The position numbers were made by a program, and so were the translations under genes. A stretch of 64,000 nt of DNA from Mesorhabditis belari (Eukaryota > Nematoda > Chromadorea > Rhabditida > Rhabditidae). This document shows positions 1 to 13,182 of the stretch, piece by piece; within the stretch, counting starts at the first letter, position 1; the number at the start of each line of letters is the position of its first letter. Location: positions 127,501 through 191,500 of the forward strand of contig CAUEEP010000928.1 of the NCBI GenBank assembly GCA_958450365.1, given 5' to 3'. Below the pieces are notes generated by a model that saw nothing but the letters and a program-made list of their open reading frames with translations, did no database searches and had not been told where the DNA came from.

Positions 1-91
1 TTCAGTGGATTTTCGGGGAAGGGCCACTGATGGGGTGACACGACAAGATTCGACCGGGAAATCGAGGAGACACCTGGATTTGGCAGAATTT

Positions 92-308
92 ATTGGTACT
101 TTTCGGTTATACATCCCCATACTTTAACAACTAACTAGGTTAAATTTATAATATTGTTTTATCGACTTTATGTGTATAACTAAAGTACATTTGTTCTCAA
201 ATTGTAACTTCAACAAATCTGATACTTAAACTATCCATACTTTTTCTCAAAAGAACTGAATAGGATACGGAAAAACTGGTGGGGGATGTATAACCGGATA
301 GTACCAAT
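92..308. mobile_element. MITE-like element with 27-bp terminal inverted repeats
   Basis: The left end (92-118) reads ATTGGTACTTTTCGGTTATA followed by CATCCCC. The right end (281-308) is its near-perfect reverse complement, GGGGATGTATAACCGG followed by ATAGTACCAAT. The interior is AT-rich with no reading frame, as expected of a non-autonomous element. Related ends recur at 23419-23518. It lies just downstream of the last proposed exon of the RPGRIP1L-like gene. No target duplication could be assigned. Confidence 0.75.
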
Positions 309-352
309 TTCTCTATCGATCTATCTATGATTCATAAATTATCCTATTCAGC

Positions 353-3300
353 TCACCAATCCACATAAACATTGAGTGAATTGAATTCAGGATGGAGGAG
401 AATCGAATCCTCGTGCACATACAGCGCCTCGACGCGAATCTTCAACCAAGCATCGATCACTTCACGCGCTTTCTAAAGATTGAGGCTTTTTGGAGAATGC
501 ATAACTTAAGGAATAGATTAGATTTTTATCAGGATTGGAAATAGTTAATACAATACGAACCATTCATTTTAGGCTTGTATACGGTAATGAGTAGGTGGCT
601 AATTTGAGTAAACTACCAAATCTTGTATGATCCAATTCGATGATGAATAAAATTTAAGTAGAAACGGACAAAATCTGATGCAGAGATTACGGTACTTTTC
701 AAATTATCCAGTTTTTAGTGACTCAGATTGAATCTTCCAAGAGTTGGCTCACAATCCGCTCAAGTACCAAATAGCTTTGTCTTATCAATGCACTATCAGC
801 TGTAGTTTTTACAATTTCTATTTTTTTCCTAATCCAAACCGGTTCTCTAATATCCCTATAGGCCAGATTGCTCTTTCCCTCAGCTTCTCTCAACTCGATC
901 GGAGCTTTTCGTGGAGTTGAGCCGAGTTCTGAGGTGTCCGAAGCTGAATTTTATTTATATAATTGATATTAACTGGTAATATATAGTCAAGAAAATCTAT
1001 TTTTAATTTTTAATTTTCCAAAAAGCGATACGTGGAATCGAATCATGCAGCGGATCGGTGAACTTCAGCTTCGTCTCTCTCTCAGCGTTGGTCGTCTCGT
1101 TGAGTTTTGGCTGAATATCTTTATTGTTATCTACGTAGAAAAATTAATTTAGATATAGAATTATATGCAAATTATTTTTTAAATCTTTTTTTATTTTAAA
1201 GCCCCACAAACCCTTGTCAGCCTCGGCGCGGCAATCGGCGGCAGTTCGCCCAACAGCTCGTGCTCCTTGACCGGTGTTGGCTCTAAAGAAATTAAAGTTT
1301 TTTAAACTTTAAGATTCTAGCTAATTCTTTATTTAGATATATTTTTAAATCTAAAAATTAACCCTTTAAATGGCCACTTGACGAACTCGATGAGCTCTCC
1401 TTTTCCTCTTCGGAAACCATTGGGGTATCGGGATCGCGTTTGATAAAGTCCTGAAGTTGTTTTAAATAAACATTTAATATAGGTTCGTCGACCCCGAGAA
1501 CCGCCGGTACAAATTTCCAGTTGAATATCTTTTTTCGCCATCTACAAAGCAAAAAAAGAAATCCCTATGAAAATGACTGGCGATGTGTTCTCTGTGCGCT
1601 CTCCATCTGGCATAGGGCTCTGGTATAAGGTGCTTCCCTTTTGGAATCCGTAAATGGGGAAGGAGCCGCCTCGCTACTCTATTTCGTCACTATGCCCAAA
1701 CCCCTGGGACCAATCCATACTCCAGCTCCGCCTGCACTCCTCGACGAATTTTACAAATTAGTCTGAGCCCTGTTTTACACTTTCATGTGTCATGCATCCC
1801 ATTGCATTTCTACAGGGTGCCCAATAAAAAAAAACGCTTTCAAACTGGAATTCCTCAGAATTTCTGGTCACTGTGGTGTCATAGTGAATCATTTGTGCTC
1901 TAAAATTTTTCATATTTTTCACAAAACCACCATGTCTCGATAGGAGTATAATGCTACTATGGGTGCCACTATGATCACCACCATGATACCATCATTTCTA
2001 AATTTCTAGATTTCTAACCAAACAGTTGATACATCTAAATCATATGCTAACCTCCCGTACATAAGGTTCTCCCAGCTTGCCGCCTTTAGGGATGTGCCCA
2101 ATTTTTTCAAGGAACTGCTGATCAAAAAAGTATTTGGTTAGAAATCTTAGTTTATATGTTAGCTCTAATATGACACCACGATACCAGTAGAAAGTCTTCA
2201 CTCTATGGTAAAAATTTTGCTCTGTTGATGGTATCATGGTGGTGACCATAGTGACACCTATCTCTCATGATACTCCTATCGAGACATGGTGATTTTGTGA
2301 AAAAATATCAAAAATTTTAGAGCACTTTGACACCACACCGACCACCTCTAACGACCAGAAATTCTGAGGAGTTCCGGTTTGAAAACGTTTTTTTTTTATT
2401 AGACCTGTATTTTATCAAGCACTAAAGCCACCGTACCCCTTTCTAATCGTTTTCCTAAAACCATCAACTTTTGCAAACTACCGTACCTTTTCGTCTTCGG
2501 ATTTTGACGAAGCTGGGGATTTTGGTGGAGTGACGACTGGGAAAGGGTCCTTGATCATATCAGGAGAAGCTAAATGGTAGTTTTTGTCTAATTTTTGTAT
2601 TTTATGATATCTTTAGACGATATCTATCACTTACAAGCTATAGGTGATGGAATTTTGACGGGTTCGACAGGTGCTTCACTCTTCGTCGATCCACCATTCC
2701 CGGAACTTGACCTTCTCGGAACTGGTTGTGGAGGCTCTTTAGGGGGTTGCGGCTCCTAAACTTATCTATTATACTTGGTTGGCTTAATATATTTTATCAT
2801 TTTTGACGAATTTCAATCTATCAGTCATACCTCAATCTCGTGTAAATGCGTGGATGGACCGTCGAGGATCACCGTTTCTTGAGAGGATCGAGAAGTGGAC
2901 GGGGTTGAGGCTCTGGAAATGAATTGGATACGATAGTCTACAAATCGTCAATAAGTACAATACTCTAGAATCAGTTCTACAAATCTACATCTAAAAGTCT
3001 ACTAAGACTAACTGTATTCAACAGTAACCAAATCGCAAAGCACTCACTGATCGGCTAATTGTGGTGGTTGAACCTCCTCGAATATGTGCTCTTTTGCAGA
3101 AGTCGATTCGAATGAAGATGATGAGAAAGTTGATGACGAGGAATGGGCGAGATGAGCACGGGGTGGAGAAGTTGGTGGAGGAGAGGAGAGAGGGGGAGGA
3201 GGGGACGGATGAGGAGGGAGGTGCTGTAAGCGGTCGATCAAAGGGGGTCTCTGTATTATCACCTTCTTAATCTAATACTTATTCTTTATCTTAAACGGTA

Positions 3301-6300
3301 AATACTGTAGGAACCAGGGTCACGGGAACAGACTAATGCTATGGATCCTTAGACCGGGTTATGGTAACCGAGGCTCAGTTTTGGGCGGTTACCAGGAATG
3401 TTTACGGTAACTGCATGCCTGCTTTAGAGCGGCGATCTGAGTCGGTTTTGGTGGTAAAAAAATGCAAATCTAATCAAATAAATGAATTTGAAGAATATGA
3501 GCACGGCAAGCAGACTAATTACCAGCTTGAGCTCACCTCAACTTTTCTCGGTTTTTCGTCTTTTCTCTCCACAATCACCTCTTCTTTTGGGATCGTTGGG
3601 GGTTTTGTGAGGAAATCTGAACATTTTCAGAGGGTCGTTTAAATCTAAGAACTCTGATATCACTCACCAGGCGCAAATTTCCAATGCACACTCAAATCAA
3701 GCATAACGCCTGTTCGATTGCCGTTTGGCTAAAGTTGCTTGGATAGAATTGGAATTTTCGTGCAAATTAACTTCGTGATGTTCAATTCTCAAAGCGTACT
3801 CTCAAATTTGCTGACCTTCATCATCGCAAACGTTCCCCTAATCGATTTCCCATGAACCAATGCCCCCAATGGGATCACCGTCATCGCCAGTACTCCGTCT
3901 TCGCCCGCTTTCGGATCGGATTCAACGAGGAAAATTGAGATTTCCTGAAAAAATTGATGTTCAGTTTAAATTTATTCCATTAATAAATTAATTGACGATG
4001 TAAACATTTTAAGCCGATCAGCTCGTGATGAAGATTTTGAGATTTCGGATGCTTCCACTGCTTTCTCCGTATTTTAAAAAGTTGCCTGCATGCAATTTTG
4101 ACAAGATTCTATTTCAATATAACCTATTAATTGTTGAATTTGAAAGTTTATCAATTTTTTCCCAAGCACTAACCCCCTCATCGAGCATTTTCCCCAAATT
4201 CTCGCCTCGCATCAGCGCCCAGTCTCTTTTGTTGTTGAATTCGGCCTAAATGTCGATAATTCTCAAACTAGCCAAATATGATTACAATCTAGCTCCAGGA
4301 CCTATGAAAAAAAACTCATCTATTTTTATTTTTCGAAATTTCAGCTCACCTTTCCCTTCTCGACTCTTACAAAGTCGGTGAAATATGGGGAAAAGGCGAG
4401 AAACTCGTAAACCACCGCCAAGTCGACGTTTTCTAAATATTAATCAAGTTAGAATTTTAAAATTTACATTAAATTGATATTTTTCATTAAAATCGATTAC
4501 CCTTTTTGATGAAATCGATTTGGGAACACCGGTGGATCGTGATGGAAAGGGTATCGATTCGATTCTCTGAAAAATGGATAAAACTTTAATTTCTAAAAAA
4601 TTATGACTGTCGCAAAGTGCCATTCAGTGAGAGTCAATTCTATGAGTTCCTTGGATAAATAAATAACTAAACTAAATGTAAAATATTTTGTAGAAATTTC
4701 TATTTTTGGTTTGTTCAAACCTTTCTCTTCTGTCTTCACGGTGAGCATCTTCTGTGCGGTCTCTTGGCTCTGAAAAGTTAAAATTTTTGAGAAATCAAAA
4801 ATTTAAAGTCTATGAAAAATTGATTTCTTTAACAAACCGCATATGAATTCAGCGATTTCGTCAAATCTCTCGCAATCGCCAACTCGTAATTGATGGTTGC
4901 GATTGGATGACCGTTTTCAAGGGAGAGGATTCTAAAAATGGAAAAAAAAACTGATGAAAATTAAGTAATCAAGTAAACAACAAGCTTACTGTAAGCCAAA
5001 ACATTTGCCCATACTTTAATTCTCCCGCATATTTCCCAGTCCTGGAATTGATCAACGATTTCAGTGACAGGACGGATGAGCCCAAATGATCGCATTTCAC
5101 TCCACCATTCGGCCGATACATTTCAACTTGGAGACCGTCCTGAAATTTTTGATTTCATTTTGAATCAGGAATGATTACAAAGTAAACTTAAGCCCAAAAT
5201 CAAGCCATTGGCTTGGCTTTTAGCTCTTTTGCCAACCCCGGTCTGGTTAGGGCTTCTGACCTCGCCTTGCCTAACCCTGGCTTCTTAAATTTTTGACCGA
5301 CTCTTATCAAAAGCTTTATTTTTTTTTAGTTACAGTATAATTTTAAACCTCTTTCCACCAACCGTTTGAATATAATGAAGGAACAACTTCGAAACAACGA
5401 CATTGTAGAGAAAAGTGTAATTGAGGGGAACACGGTCACCAGAAAGGACATTTGTCGTCTGAAAAGGAATAAATGAACGAAAATTTGCCTCGAGACTCCA
5501 CCTGCAGCTCAAAATCGAAAAATTCGATCGAAAAGAAGAAACTCGGACCAAACGAAGAAAGGTAATCTTTTGAGAGGATCACCTAAATAAAGCACCTTTT
5601 ATTTAGGGCTATTTTGGAGTATCGTAATTTGACAAGCAAGTCATAACGTATAGATAATAAAAACCGTAATGTAATGTCTTACTATAACCTAATCGGTAAG
5701 CTAATTGAGTTACTGTATCTTTCCAAACCTGAGTGAATCTCAGTGTCAACTCGTTGCTTGCATCGGCGTCTGATTGAATTGGATCGGCGCTCAAAATGGG
5801 ACGGAGCTGGAACGAGAAATTTAGCTAACAAAATGGGTTTTCAGGTTCTTTTAAAAAGTTAATATTAAGTTAATATTTTTAATTTGGTATAGCTGAGGTT
5901 TGAGCTCACCCGTTGTTTCCCGTAGGCGATCGCGCGAATTTGTGACTCGAGGAGGACAATTTTTCTGAAAAAAAAACACTATTTCATTGGCACCGATTCT
6001 CTCGAATTAGACTAAAAAATCTGAAGAAAACAATAAGAATTCTAATTTTATATGAGAACAAAAAATAACTCATAAAAATAACTTTTCCATAAAAATTCTT
6101 ACTTATTCCGTTCAGCCAATTGATCTCGTATCTCACAAATTCTCTGCTCAGCCTCATCTCGAAGTCGGTCGTTTTCTCCTTGTAAAAGTGACATCTAAAA
6201 GTGTAAAAGTGACATCTTTTGTGAGAATTTTAATAAATTTTAACCTCTTTTCCTTGTTTTTGATTGATTTCGTGTTGAAGAAGCAACAAATTGCGCACCT

Positions 6301-8793
6301 TTTCCAACTCATCATATAGTTCAGCGTAGAGTTGTTCCCATCTGGAAATTGAATGCAAAAAAGATCAATTTTAAGGGTTTTTGAAAATGTTTTTCAAATG
6401 GTTTTAGCTCACTTTTGTGCATTTTGTGCAATTGGTGATTGATTTGATGTGGATGAGGAGTCTTCTTGTGTTGAATGATCACCAATCAATGCAGACACAT
6501 CTTTCCACAATCTCTCCAACACATCGTCGCCTTGTTTCTCTTTCTGAAATGATTTGATACTTTACTGATTTTTGCGAGATTCAGAAGTCAAATAATAAAA
6601 TTAGGTATGTAAATTAATCCAAATCTAGCCGGAAATTCCGAGATTTCCCTCAAAAACTCGCTGACTTTTCCTTTGCGTTTTTCCAATTTCGCCAATTTAT
6701 CCAAACGATCGAGGTAGTCAAGTTGATGATCTGAAAAGATTTTCTGCGGGCTTAGACAGACAGATATGAAGGAGGGAATGGATTGGAAACAAACAAATTG
6801 TGGGATACGGTAAGAAATAAGGATCGAAGCACTACAACCGTAATCCTGGGATACGGTAAGAGTCAGGAACGAATGTACAGCTACAGTATGCATTTTCTAT
6901 TCATTTCTTTACCTCTTTCACTTCTCTCTGAAACGACTCTTTCTTGATTTTCCTTTTGTGATCTCTGTTTATTCATCATTTTCTTCAGATTTTCCGTCTC
7001 ATTTCGCTCTTTTCGCAGCCGGCGTTCGGTTTCCTAAAAACGAAGCCACCTTTAGAAAAGGCAGGAAACTTTTATTTCGACATTCTGTAGAAAGCAAGCT
7101 TGCCTCTATCTTATTAGACCCTGAGAATTACAGTATCTCAGAATCGACAATTTCATCATCTACTTGTAATCCTTTCATTTATCTCCATCAACCTGTAATT
7201 GTCTTTTCGTCTCTTTCAATTCCTCTTCATTCGCCACGAGTTTCTTCTCGATTTCGACGATCTCCAATGCGCCGCCGTCGATTTTTTGATCCAACGTCCT
7301 AAATAAACTACTAAGTTTTCTAATTGATGCAACTTTAGTCGATTTTTCATTCTCAAATCCTCTCACTGTGCAATGAGTCTCTCGTTCGCCTGTTTCAGCA
7401 GCGAATTCTCGGCTCTCAACTCTGCCGAGTCGGCACATTTCAAGCAAATTGACTGAAATTTGAAAATTTTCCATTAAGTTCAAATTTTTTACCTTTTCAC
7501 CCAAGAAATTCCCATTTTCCTCGAGATTTCTGCCAGTTTCCCGGAAAGATCGACTCTCTGCCTCAATTGATCGGATTTTTCGCTCACGTTCCTCCAGATC
7601 CATCGTCAATTGGTGGATTTTCTAGAAAACCTTTTAAAATGTTAAACATAAATCTTACTTTATCTTTATTCTTGATTTGTATCTCTTTCTCAATCAATTG
7701 CCCATCTTTTTCACGACAATCCCTATTCAATTTGATGAGTGTCGCCTTTTCGGCGACAATCGTTTCCGTGACACGAAATGATCTGAAAGTTGAGAAAATA
7801 TTTGATTGAATATTAACTGAATATCTAACGATAAAATATTAATCCAATTTTAACCTTCATTTACCTGATTTGCTCTTGATTGAGCCGTCTGCTTTGCGCC
7901 GATGTCGGCCGGAGATTCGTCGCCGGATGGCCGAGATTTGATCGACCCTAGAAAACGTGTTTAATCTGATTCATATATGCAAATCAAGCTTGAACTCAAA
8001 TCTATGATTGTAACTGATCTTACTGTAACTCTTACCCAATTCACATGCTAAAACTTTACACTTTCAAGTACTTGCCTCCAGGCGGATCTTGAATACAATA
8101 TGTAATTCAAAGGGTTAAAAATCGTTTTACCCAGGCTTTAACTGCTAACTCTTGCAAGTATTAGCTTTAATATTTAAATTTATCTATTTTACAAGCTTCA
8201 ATTTACCTACCGTAATCACATTTGCCGTGTGCGGTCTCGCTGTCGGATGGGTGTAGGTGAGAAGTTGATGACGAAGGCTACGAAGCTGGAAAGTGAGCAA
8301 GTTTCTTGGCTACTGTAAATTTCCTAGTAAAAACCCCTTGATTATCCTATACCAATTTTCATTTATATCTTCCAAACCTTTATCTGCAAAAGTTGCCGAT
8401 CTTTCTCCAAATCAGCATATTGTTCGAATGGCACCGTCCGAACTTCCGTTTTCGAGTCGGGTCGACGGAAACGGGCACTTATTCTAGAGAATTTCAATAA
8501 ACTTACTAAAATTCAGATGTCTATAGTATTTTTAAGTTATATTATAATTCTAATCGAAAATTTTACTGTGAAAGCTGCTTGTTCAAACTGCTCGTCTTCA
8601 GCTGTAAATCAATATTCTCCCGGAAAACCTCGTGAAAGCTAAAAATGCGATTTTCGGCATGAATTTTCTGATAGGATTCAAGATTTAGATTGTAAGAATT
8701 ACAGTTTTTATCTTTTTTTATTCAAAAAAACATCACTCACTGGTCCTCTAATTCGGCCCTTGACCACTCCTCGACCGGTGGCCGTTTCACCAT
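353..8793 (-). CDS. mks-5: RPGRIP1L / MKS-5-like ciliary transition-zone protein
   Basis: Multi-exon gene; ATG at 8793. The N-terminus carries SRAELEDQ, matching the SREELEDRF start of the RPGRIP1L coiled coil. About twelve coiled-coil exons follow (8.8-5.9 kb), including LYAELYDELEKVRNLLLLQH (about 6300) and LLESQIRAIAYGKQ (about 5940), both strongly family-like. A first C2 region lies at about 5570-4730 (FDFELQ, FLHYIQ, GQMFWLT). A second lies at about 4570-3670 (VVYEFLAFSPYFTDF, then VLAMTVIPLGALVHGKSIRG and SVHWKFAP). A Pro/Ser-rich linker occupies 3270-2480. In the family these proteins scaffold MKS and NPHP modules at the ciliary transition zone. Exons below 1.55 kb are tentative: the last open block (about 353-473) contains WLKIRVEALYV, which resembles the end of the RPGRIP1-interacting domain, and would stop at 353-355. 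The gene identity is firm; the 3' third is inferred. Confidence 0.84.
1485..1800. repeat. Dispersed ~310-bp sequence, copy A
   Basis: This stretch is clearly related to 42920-43232 in the same orientation. Shared blocks include GACTGGCGATGTGTTCTCTG, the AGTTGAATATCTT block and the CCATCTGGCAT.GGGCTCTGG block. The copies differ by many substitutions and small gaps, so the duplication is old. No terminal repeats are visible. Its left part overlaps a tentative exon of the RPGRIP1L-like gene (about 1374-1541), so that exon may be repeat-derived or not real. Confidence 0.6.
1813..2410. mobile_element. Long-TIR DNA transposon remnant in an mks-5 intron
   Basis: Arms of about 185 bp (1813-1995 and 2227-2410) are inverted copies of each other. 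Paired blocks include CACCATGTCTCGATAGGAGT against ACTCCTATCGAGACATGGTG, and ATCACCACCATGATACCATC against its complement at about 2227-2250. The outer end CAGGGTGCCCAATAAAA followed by an A-run is Tc1/mariner-like in style. The centre (about 230 bp) has no transposase, so it is non-autonomous. Confidence 0.8.
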
Positions 8794-9866
8794 TTTCTTT
8801 TCGTTCAAATTTACAGAATGTTTACATTCATTATTGAATATCTGATGGAATTCTGAAATTTAATGGTCAGATTGATAATGTAATGGTCAATTCGGTATTC
8901 AAAGGAAACACAGTCGATTAAAAAAGTTCCAACCAGGTTGTCGTCAGACTACGATACCCATCCGATACTCTACTGGGACTTGATTCAATTCGATAAATGT
9001 ACAATGAACAAGTGCGAAAACAATTAAAATTTCAATTTTCAGAAATAGCATGAATTAGAGTTAAACCTAAAGTAGCTATAATAATAGTGTTGATTTTGGA
9101 AAAATTGCTTTTTAAAATAAGAACAGAAAGCAGAAGTTCTCCGTGAATTGTGCGGAATTGCTTTGGTCATCGATGGTCATCGCTGTTTTGAAAGTGGTTG
9201 CCATTGGAGACCGTATTGGAGTGGAGAGGGGGAGGGAGAGGAGACCTTTCCTTCCCCCTCACCCCCACACACCAATCTGTGACCTGTCTCTAGGAACCCT
9301 TTGGGAAGTTCTATTGGCCTATTGGTAACATTTGAACGAAACACAAATCCCTTGATTGCCGATTCCCATCTCAATCCATGAGAACTTCTGCTGGAGCAAA
9401 CTTGTACAAACAATCTCAGAAATCCTTTGATTGCCAGCATTTGTGCCTTCTTTTTAACTCTACTGATTGTCAGTAGATGTTTAAACGAACTTAACAATTT
9501 ATTTACTGAAGAGCCTAGAACAAACACGAAAGAGGGGGAAAAGATGTTTCAAAAAGATGAACATTTCATTTTATTAAGCCTGATAAGAGCCGGACGTTCC
9601 ACCCAAATACAGGCTAAATGCCATACGAATCAAAATAAACAAGATGCGAGAGTGAAGAGATGACTAATTGTAAGTAGACTTTAGATAGCACTATCTAGCA
9701 CACTTGATTTTCCCAATAATTTCAACTCACGCTTACTTTTCATCAGATAAAGTGCTTTCCATTTGTCAATAAACATTTATCGATATAAAATAACAAACAG
9801 AAACAACAACAACAAAGTCTAATGTAACAAGCGACAACAAGAAAAGGCCATCCAAAAACAAATCTT
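8794..9866. other. Intergenic region between mks-5 and NOC2
   Basis: No supported gene. It should contain the mks-5 promoter, since transcription runs leftward from 8793, and the 3' flank of NOC2. A purine/pyrimidine block at about 9217-9272 (a G/A-rich run followed by a C/T-rich run) could form an unusual structure. Short open frames here lack splice or family support. Confidence 0.6.
8895..8909 (-). promoter_or_regulatory. Candidate X-box (RFX/DAF-19 site) upstream of mks-5
   Basis: On the coding strand this reads GTTTCC TTT GAATAC, about 100 bp upstream of the ATG. The left half-site fits the nematode X-box consensus RYYNYY; the right half is weaker and the spacer is 3 nt rather than the usual 2. 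Ciliary genes including mks-5 carry X-boxes at this distance in Caenorhabditis. This is a degenerate candidate only. Confidence 0.3.
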
Positions 9867-12800
9867 TTAGTCTGACCATTCCATCTCATTCAAATCGAGG
9901 ACTTGGTCGGTCAAAGTTGAGTCGGGCTTCTAAAAGGTAAATGTTATCTTCACGACATCCACAATCCCAAGTTCATACCTTAACTCCATTTCTCTTTGAT
10001 TGTTTCTTTTTCATCACCTTTGATTTATTTGCTGGTTGAGAAGTCTTCATGGATTCCTAAATAAATTTGATTCGTAAGCAATGCTAAACTTGTTTATACC
10101 TTCTCCGTCGAAGTTACTTCAATTTCTTTCTCTTCCTTTTTTGGAGTGACTTCCTTCGGCTTCATTTCCTTTTTTGTTTGAAGTGAATCGTTCTAAAAAC
10201 GGATTGTTTAATAACCAAACGCTAAACTCACTCGTTGGAGTGCTGCTGCTCGCATTTTCCACACGCGAGAAAATTGCGCATGATATTGAGCAACTGGGCT
10301 TGATGGATCCGTTAAACGTTCCTGAGCATTCGCCTAAATAATTTATTAAAAAAGTGGCTGCTATTCTATGTATAGCAAAATTTAAAGATAAAACCAACTA
10401 AAGTTGTGCTTTCCTGCAAGTCCAATGTTGTTGAACTTAAGCGCGACAATGTCCAGTTTGAATGTTGTGTAAGCTAAAAAATAACGACTACCAAAACTGC
10501 CAGAACCATTACCTTGTCAAGAAGAGAACGATAGAGTCGAACAAAATCTGGATTGCGGCATTCTTTACAAAAAGCTCGAAGCTAAAGTAATCCTTATTAT
10601 AGTTTTGGATCAAACCATAAATATACTTTGTGTGTAATTGGTAAAACGACATCAGGGAAAGATGGATGAGCCGACAAAACATGAGAAGCTTGAAGAAGAA
10701 TTCGGAAGAGCGTGTCCCCAATTGATTGTCTCCAACCAGCCTCTTCAGTTTGTTGAGCAGAAGCTCTAAATCATTAAAAATAAAATGTGATGTTCGAACT
10801 ACAAAAAATAAAAATTTGTCAAACCTTAGCTGTGAATCCATGTCAATTTGTTTAACGACACCTTTCCCAAGTCTTGGCTTCTTTTGGGATAAAGTGAGAA
10901 GATCAGGGAGCAACTAATAAATTGTTACAAATGCAAAAATTTTTTCAAATTAACCTCACATCCCAAAGCAAGAGTGGGCACATAAATGTCACAATTGACC
11001 TAAAGAACTGGCTTAGATAGGTTTTTAGTAAAGATCTAACCTGTAATTGGATCAAAATTGATAAACAATGGAAACGAAGCGGCAGAAAACGAATTGACGG
11101 AAAAAGTCTGAATAAACATTATATTTTAGTCAAAAATGACTTACTTCAAAGTGGCAATCACAATTTGCGCAAGTGGATAACTAAGTTCGCGAAGCGCATC
11201 AGCACCGATCGTCCCATAGCTCTAAAAATAGTGCATTTGCAAACAAAAACTAATAAAACCTTGCTAACGACTTGTGCCCATAAATACTGACACTGCATTA
11301 GTTGCCAATTGTAGACTGTTTGCACAAGATCCTAAAATTTAGTAGACAAAAAGAAAACAATCAAAATAAACCTTTCTTTTCTTTCCAATTTGAGCGTTGC
11401 GCAAATGTATAGCAATCTGACGTATATAAGTAAACGCATACCTAAAAAAAATAATGCATTAAACTTGCAAATGTTCTAAACTTACTGGTAAGCAATATCT
11501 GGATAAAGGACGCTCATCTCGGCAAATGATCTCTGCATAAATTGTAGAAGAGACCATGTTTCTGATGATACATGACGAGCGTTTGACACAAACCCAAGGT
11601 ACATCGTCTAAAAATTGAAAGTTGAGTAACGCGTAACAAGCAATTCTGAGAATTTTCGAACCTTATAGACATGCGCAAAGACATCAGCATCTCGTTTGAC
11701 TATTTTGTTCAAGAGAACAAACGCGATCACTCGACAATCCAGTGTTTTTCTTGTCCAAATTCGGCAAACAGTCTATAATTTGTATATGCAAATATCAGCC
11801 ATTGAAAAACTAACTTTGATAAGAAGACGATTCAATTTAGCAAATTGACCATATAGATCAACCAATGGAATCATCGTCTTTAAAGTGGCAAGAATGACGG
11901 TGTGAGATTGAATTTCATTCAAGAACTAAATTAAGTTATTCACAACTAGTTTGCTATTTCAAAAAGGCTCTTACTCGAAGCAACGATGTTAAGAACTCCT
12001 TGGCTAGTTTTGAATAACGACGCCAATGTTTGAAATTAATCTTTCCTCCCCTTTTCGTTTTCGTTTGATCAGCTCCAATATCTTCTTCCTGAACCCGGTG
12101 AAAATGTGATTTTTTAATTGAAAGCACCTCTGTTTTGACATCTTTCTCACCCAATAACTTGTAAATGAGTGAGCCGACATCGGAGAAACAAACTCGAACA
12201 ACAGCATCAAATACCTGAATTAAACTATACATACCGAGAATTAACACATCGCAAAAACTCTTGCAAACGAAACAATAACGAATGTTTGTTGAAAATAGGT
12301 GTTCACCTTTTCATCATTGATTATCCATTGTGGCGGAGTAACATCGGCTCCAGTTCGAGCCACACACGCCGCAAAAGCCGCCACAGCCAATTTGACATTA
12401 TTATGGCGCACATCTTCCTGAATCCATTTTGAAATTTATTTACAAAAGAGTATTACCTGATTTAATCCTTTCTCAAGGTATTCGTACCAGTTTCTATCAA
12501 AAACTTGGCGGCCTGTGTTCTTGTCGATTGTTAATTTTGGCTTTCCGGTTTGATCCATTTTCTCTTTTGCTAAAACGTAAATTACTATAAGCTTTCCAAG
12601 ATCAAAAATTTGTTACATTTAGGTGTTTCTTCGTCTTCTTCGTTTTCGCTTTCTTCATCGCTTTCATTGAATTCGAGAAGATCAGCCTCTTGTTCTTGAA
12701 GAAATTTGTAGAACTCGGGGTCAGCTTTGCGGATTTTCTCAAGATCCTTCTTGTGTTGGGCAGAAGTCTCGACCTTATCCCCATTTCCTTCTAGAACCTC

Positions 12801-13182
12801 CTCTTCATCCGATAGGTCCGACAACGTCTTGTCTAAAAATAATATCATTCATTGAGTTCAAGTTAGCTTAAGGTTCTTAACTTAATCAAACTCGCTTATT
12901 CCCCTGTACATTTAGATATCTTGTTTATCTATGCATTCAATAAATTTTTGCTACAGACACTTTAAAAATTGCAAAAATTGTCGCTTGATCTCTCTCTTGT
13001 TTGAGTCAAAAATACAACTTATTAAAACAAACCAATTATTGAAGTCTCCTTGTTGTTAGCAATCTTTGAATCGTCCCCTCCTTTTACGAGCTTTTTCTAA
13101 ACAAATTAATTTCCAGGCCGCCAATAAAAAATGTAACCTTTTTCTTTTTTTCTTTGGTAGCGGCTTTCTTGTTCAAATTCAT
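9867..13182 (-). CDS. NOC2L: NOC2 family nucleolar complex protein (60S ribosome biogenesis)
   Basis: The ATG at 13182 opens a Lys-rich start (MNLNKKAATKEKKKK) and the TAA is at 9867-9869, after an acidic end with LDLNEMEWSD. About 22 small exons. The diagnostic stretch DPEFYKFLQEQEADLLEFNE (about 12650-12720), followed by an acidic Glu/Asp tract, matches the NOC2 N-terminus. Later exons keep the helical NOC2 core, including the segment around SQKKPRLGKGVVKQ and the block before the HWRRYSKLAKEFL segment near 12000. NOC2 acts with NOC1/NOC3 in pre-60S maturation and export from the nucleolus; in C. elegans the homologue is PRO-2. Nearly all introns (about 18 of 21) end in TAG, unlike most neighbours. 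The gene is divergent from the PLGRKT-like pair with 378 bp between starts. Confidence 0.94.

Noticed and set aside
9177..9527. 116-codon minus-strand frame
   Set aside because: No family resemblance, and it overlaps a low-complexity G/A block; intergenic.
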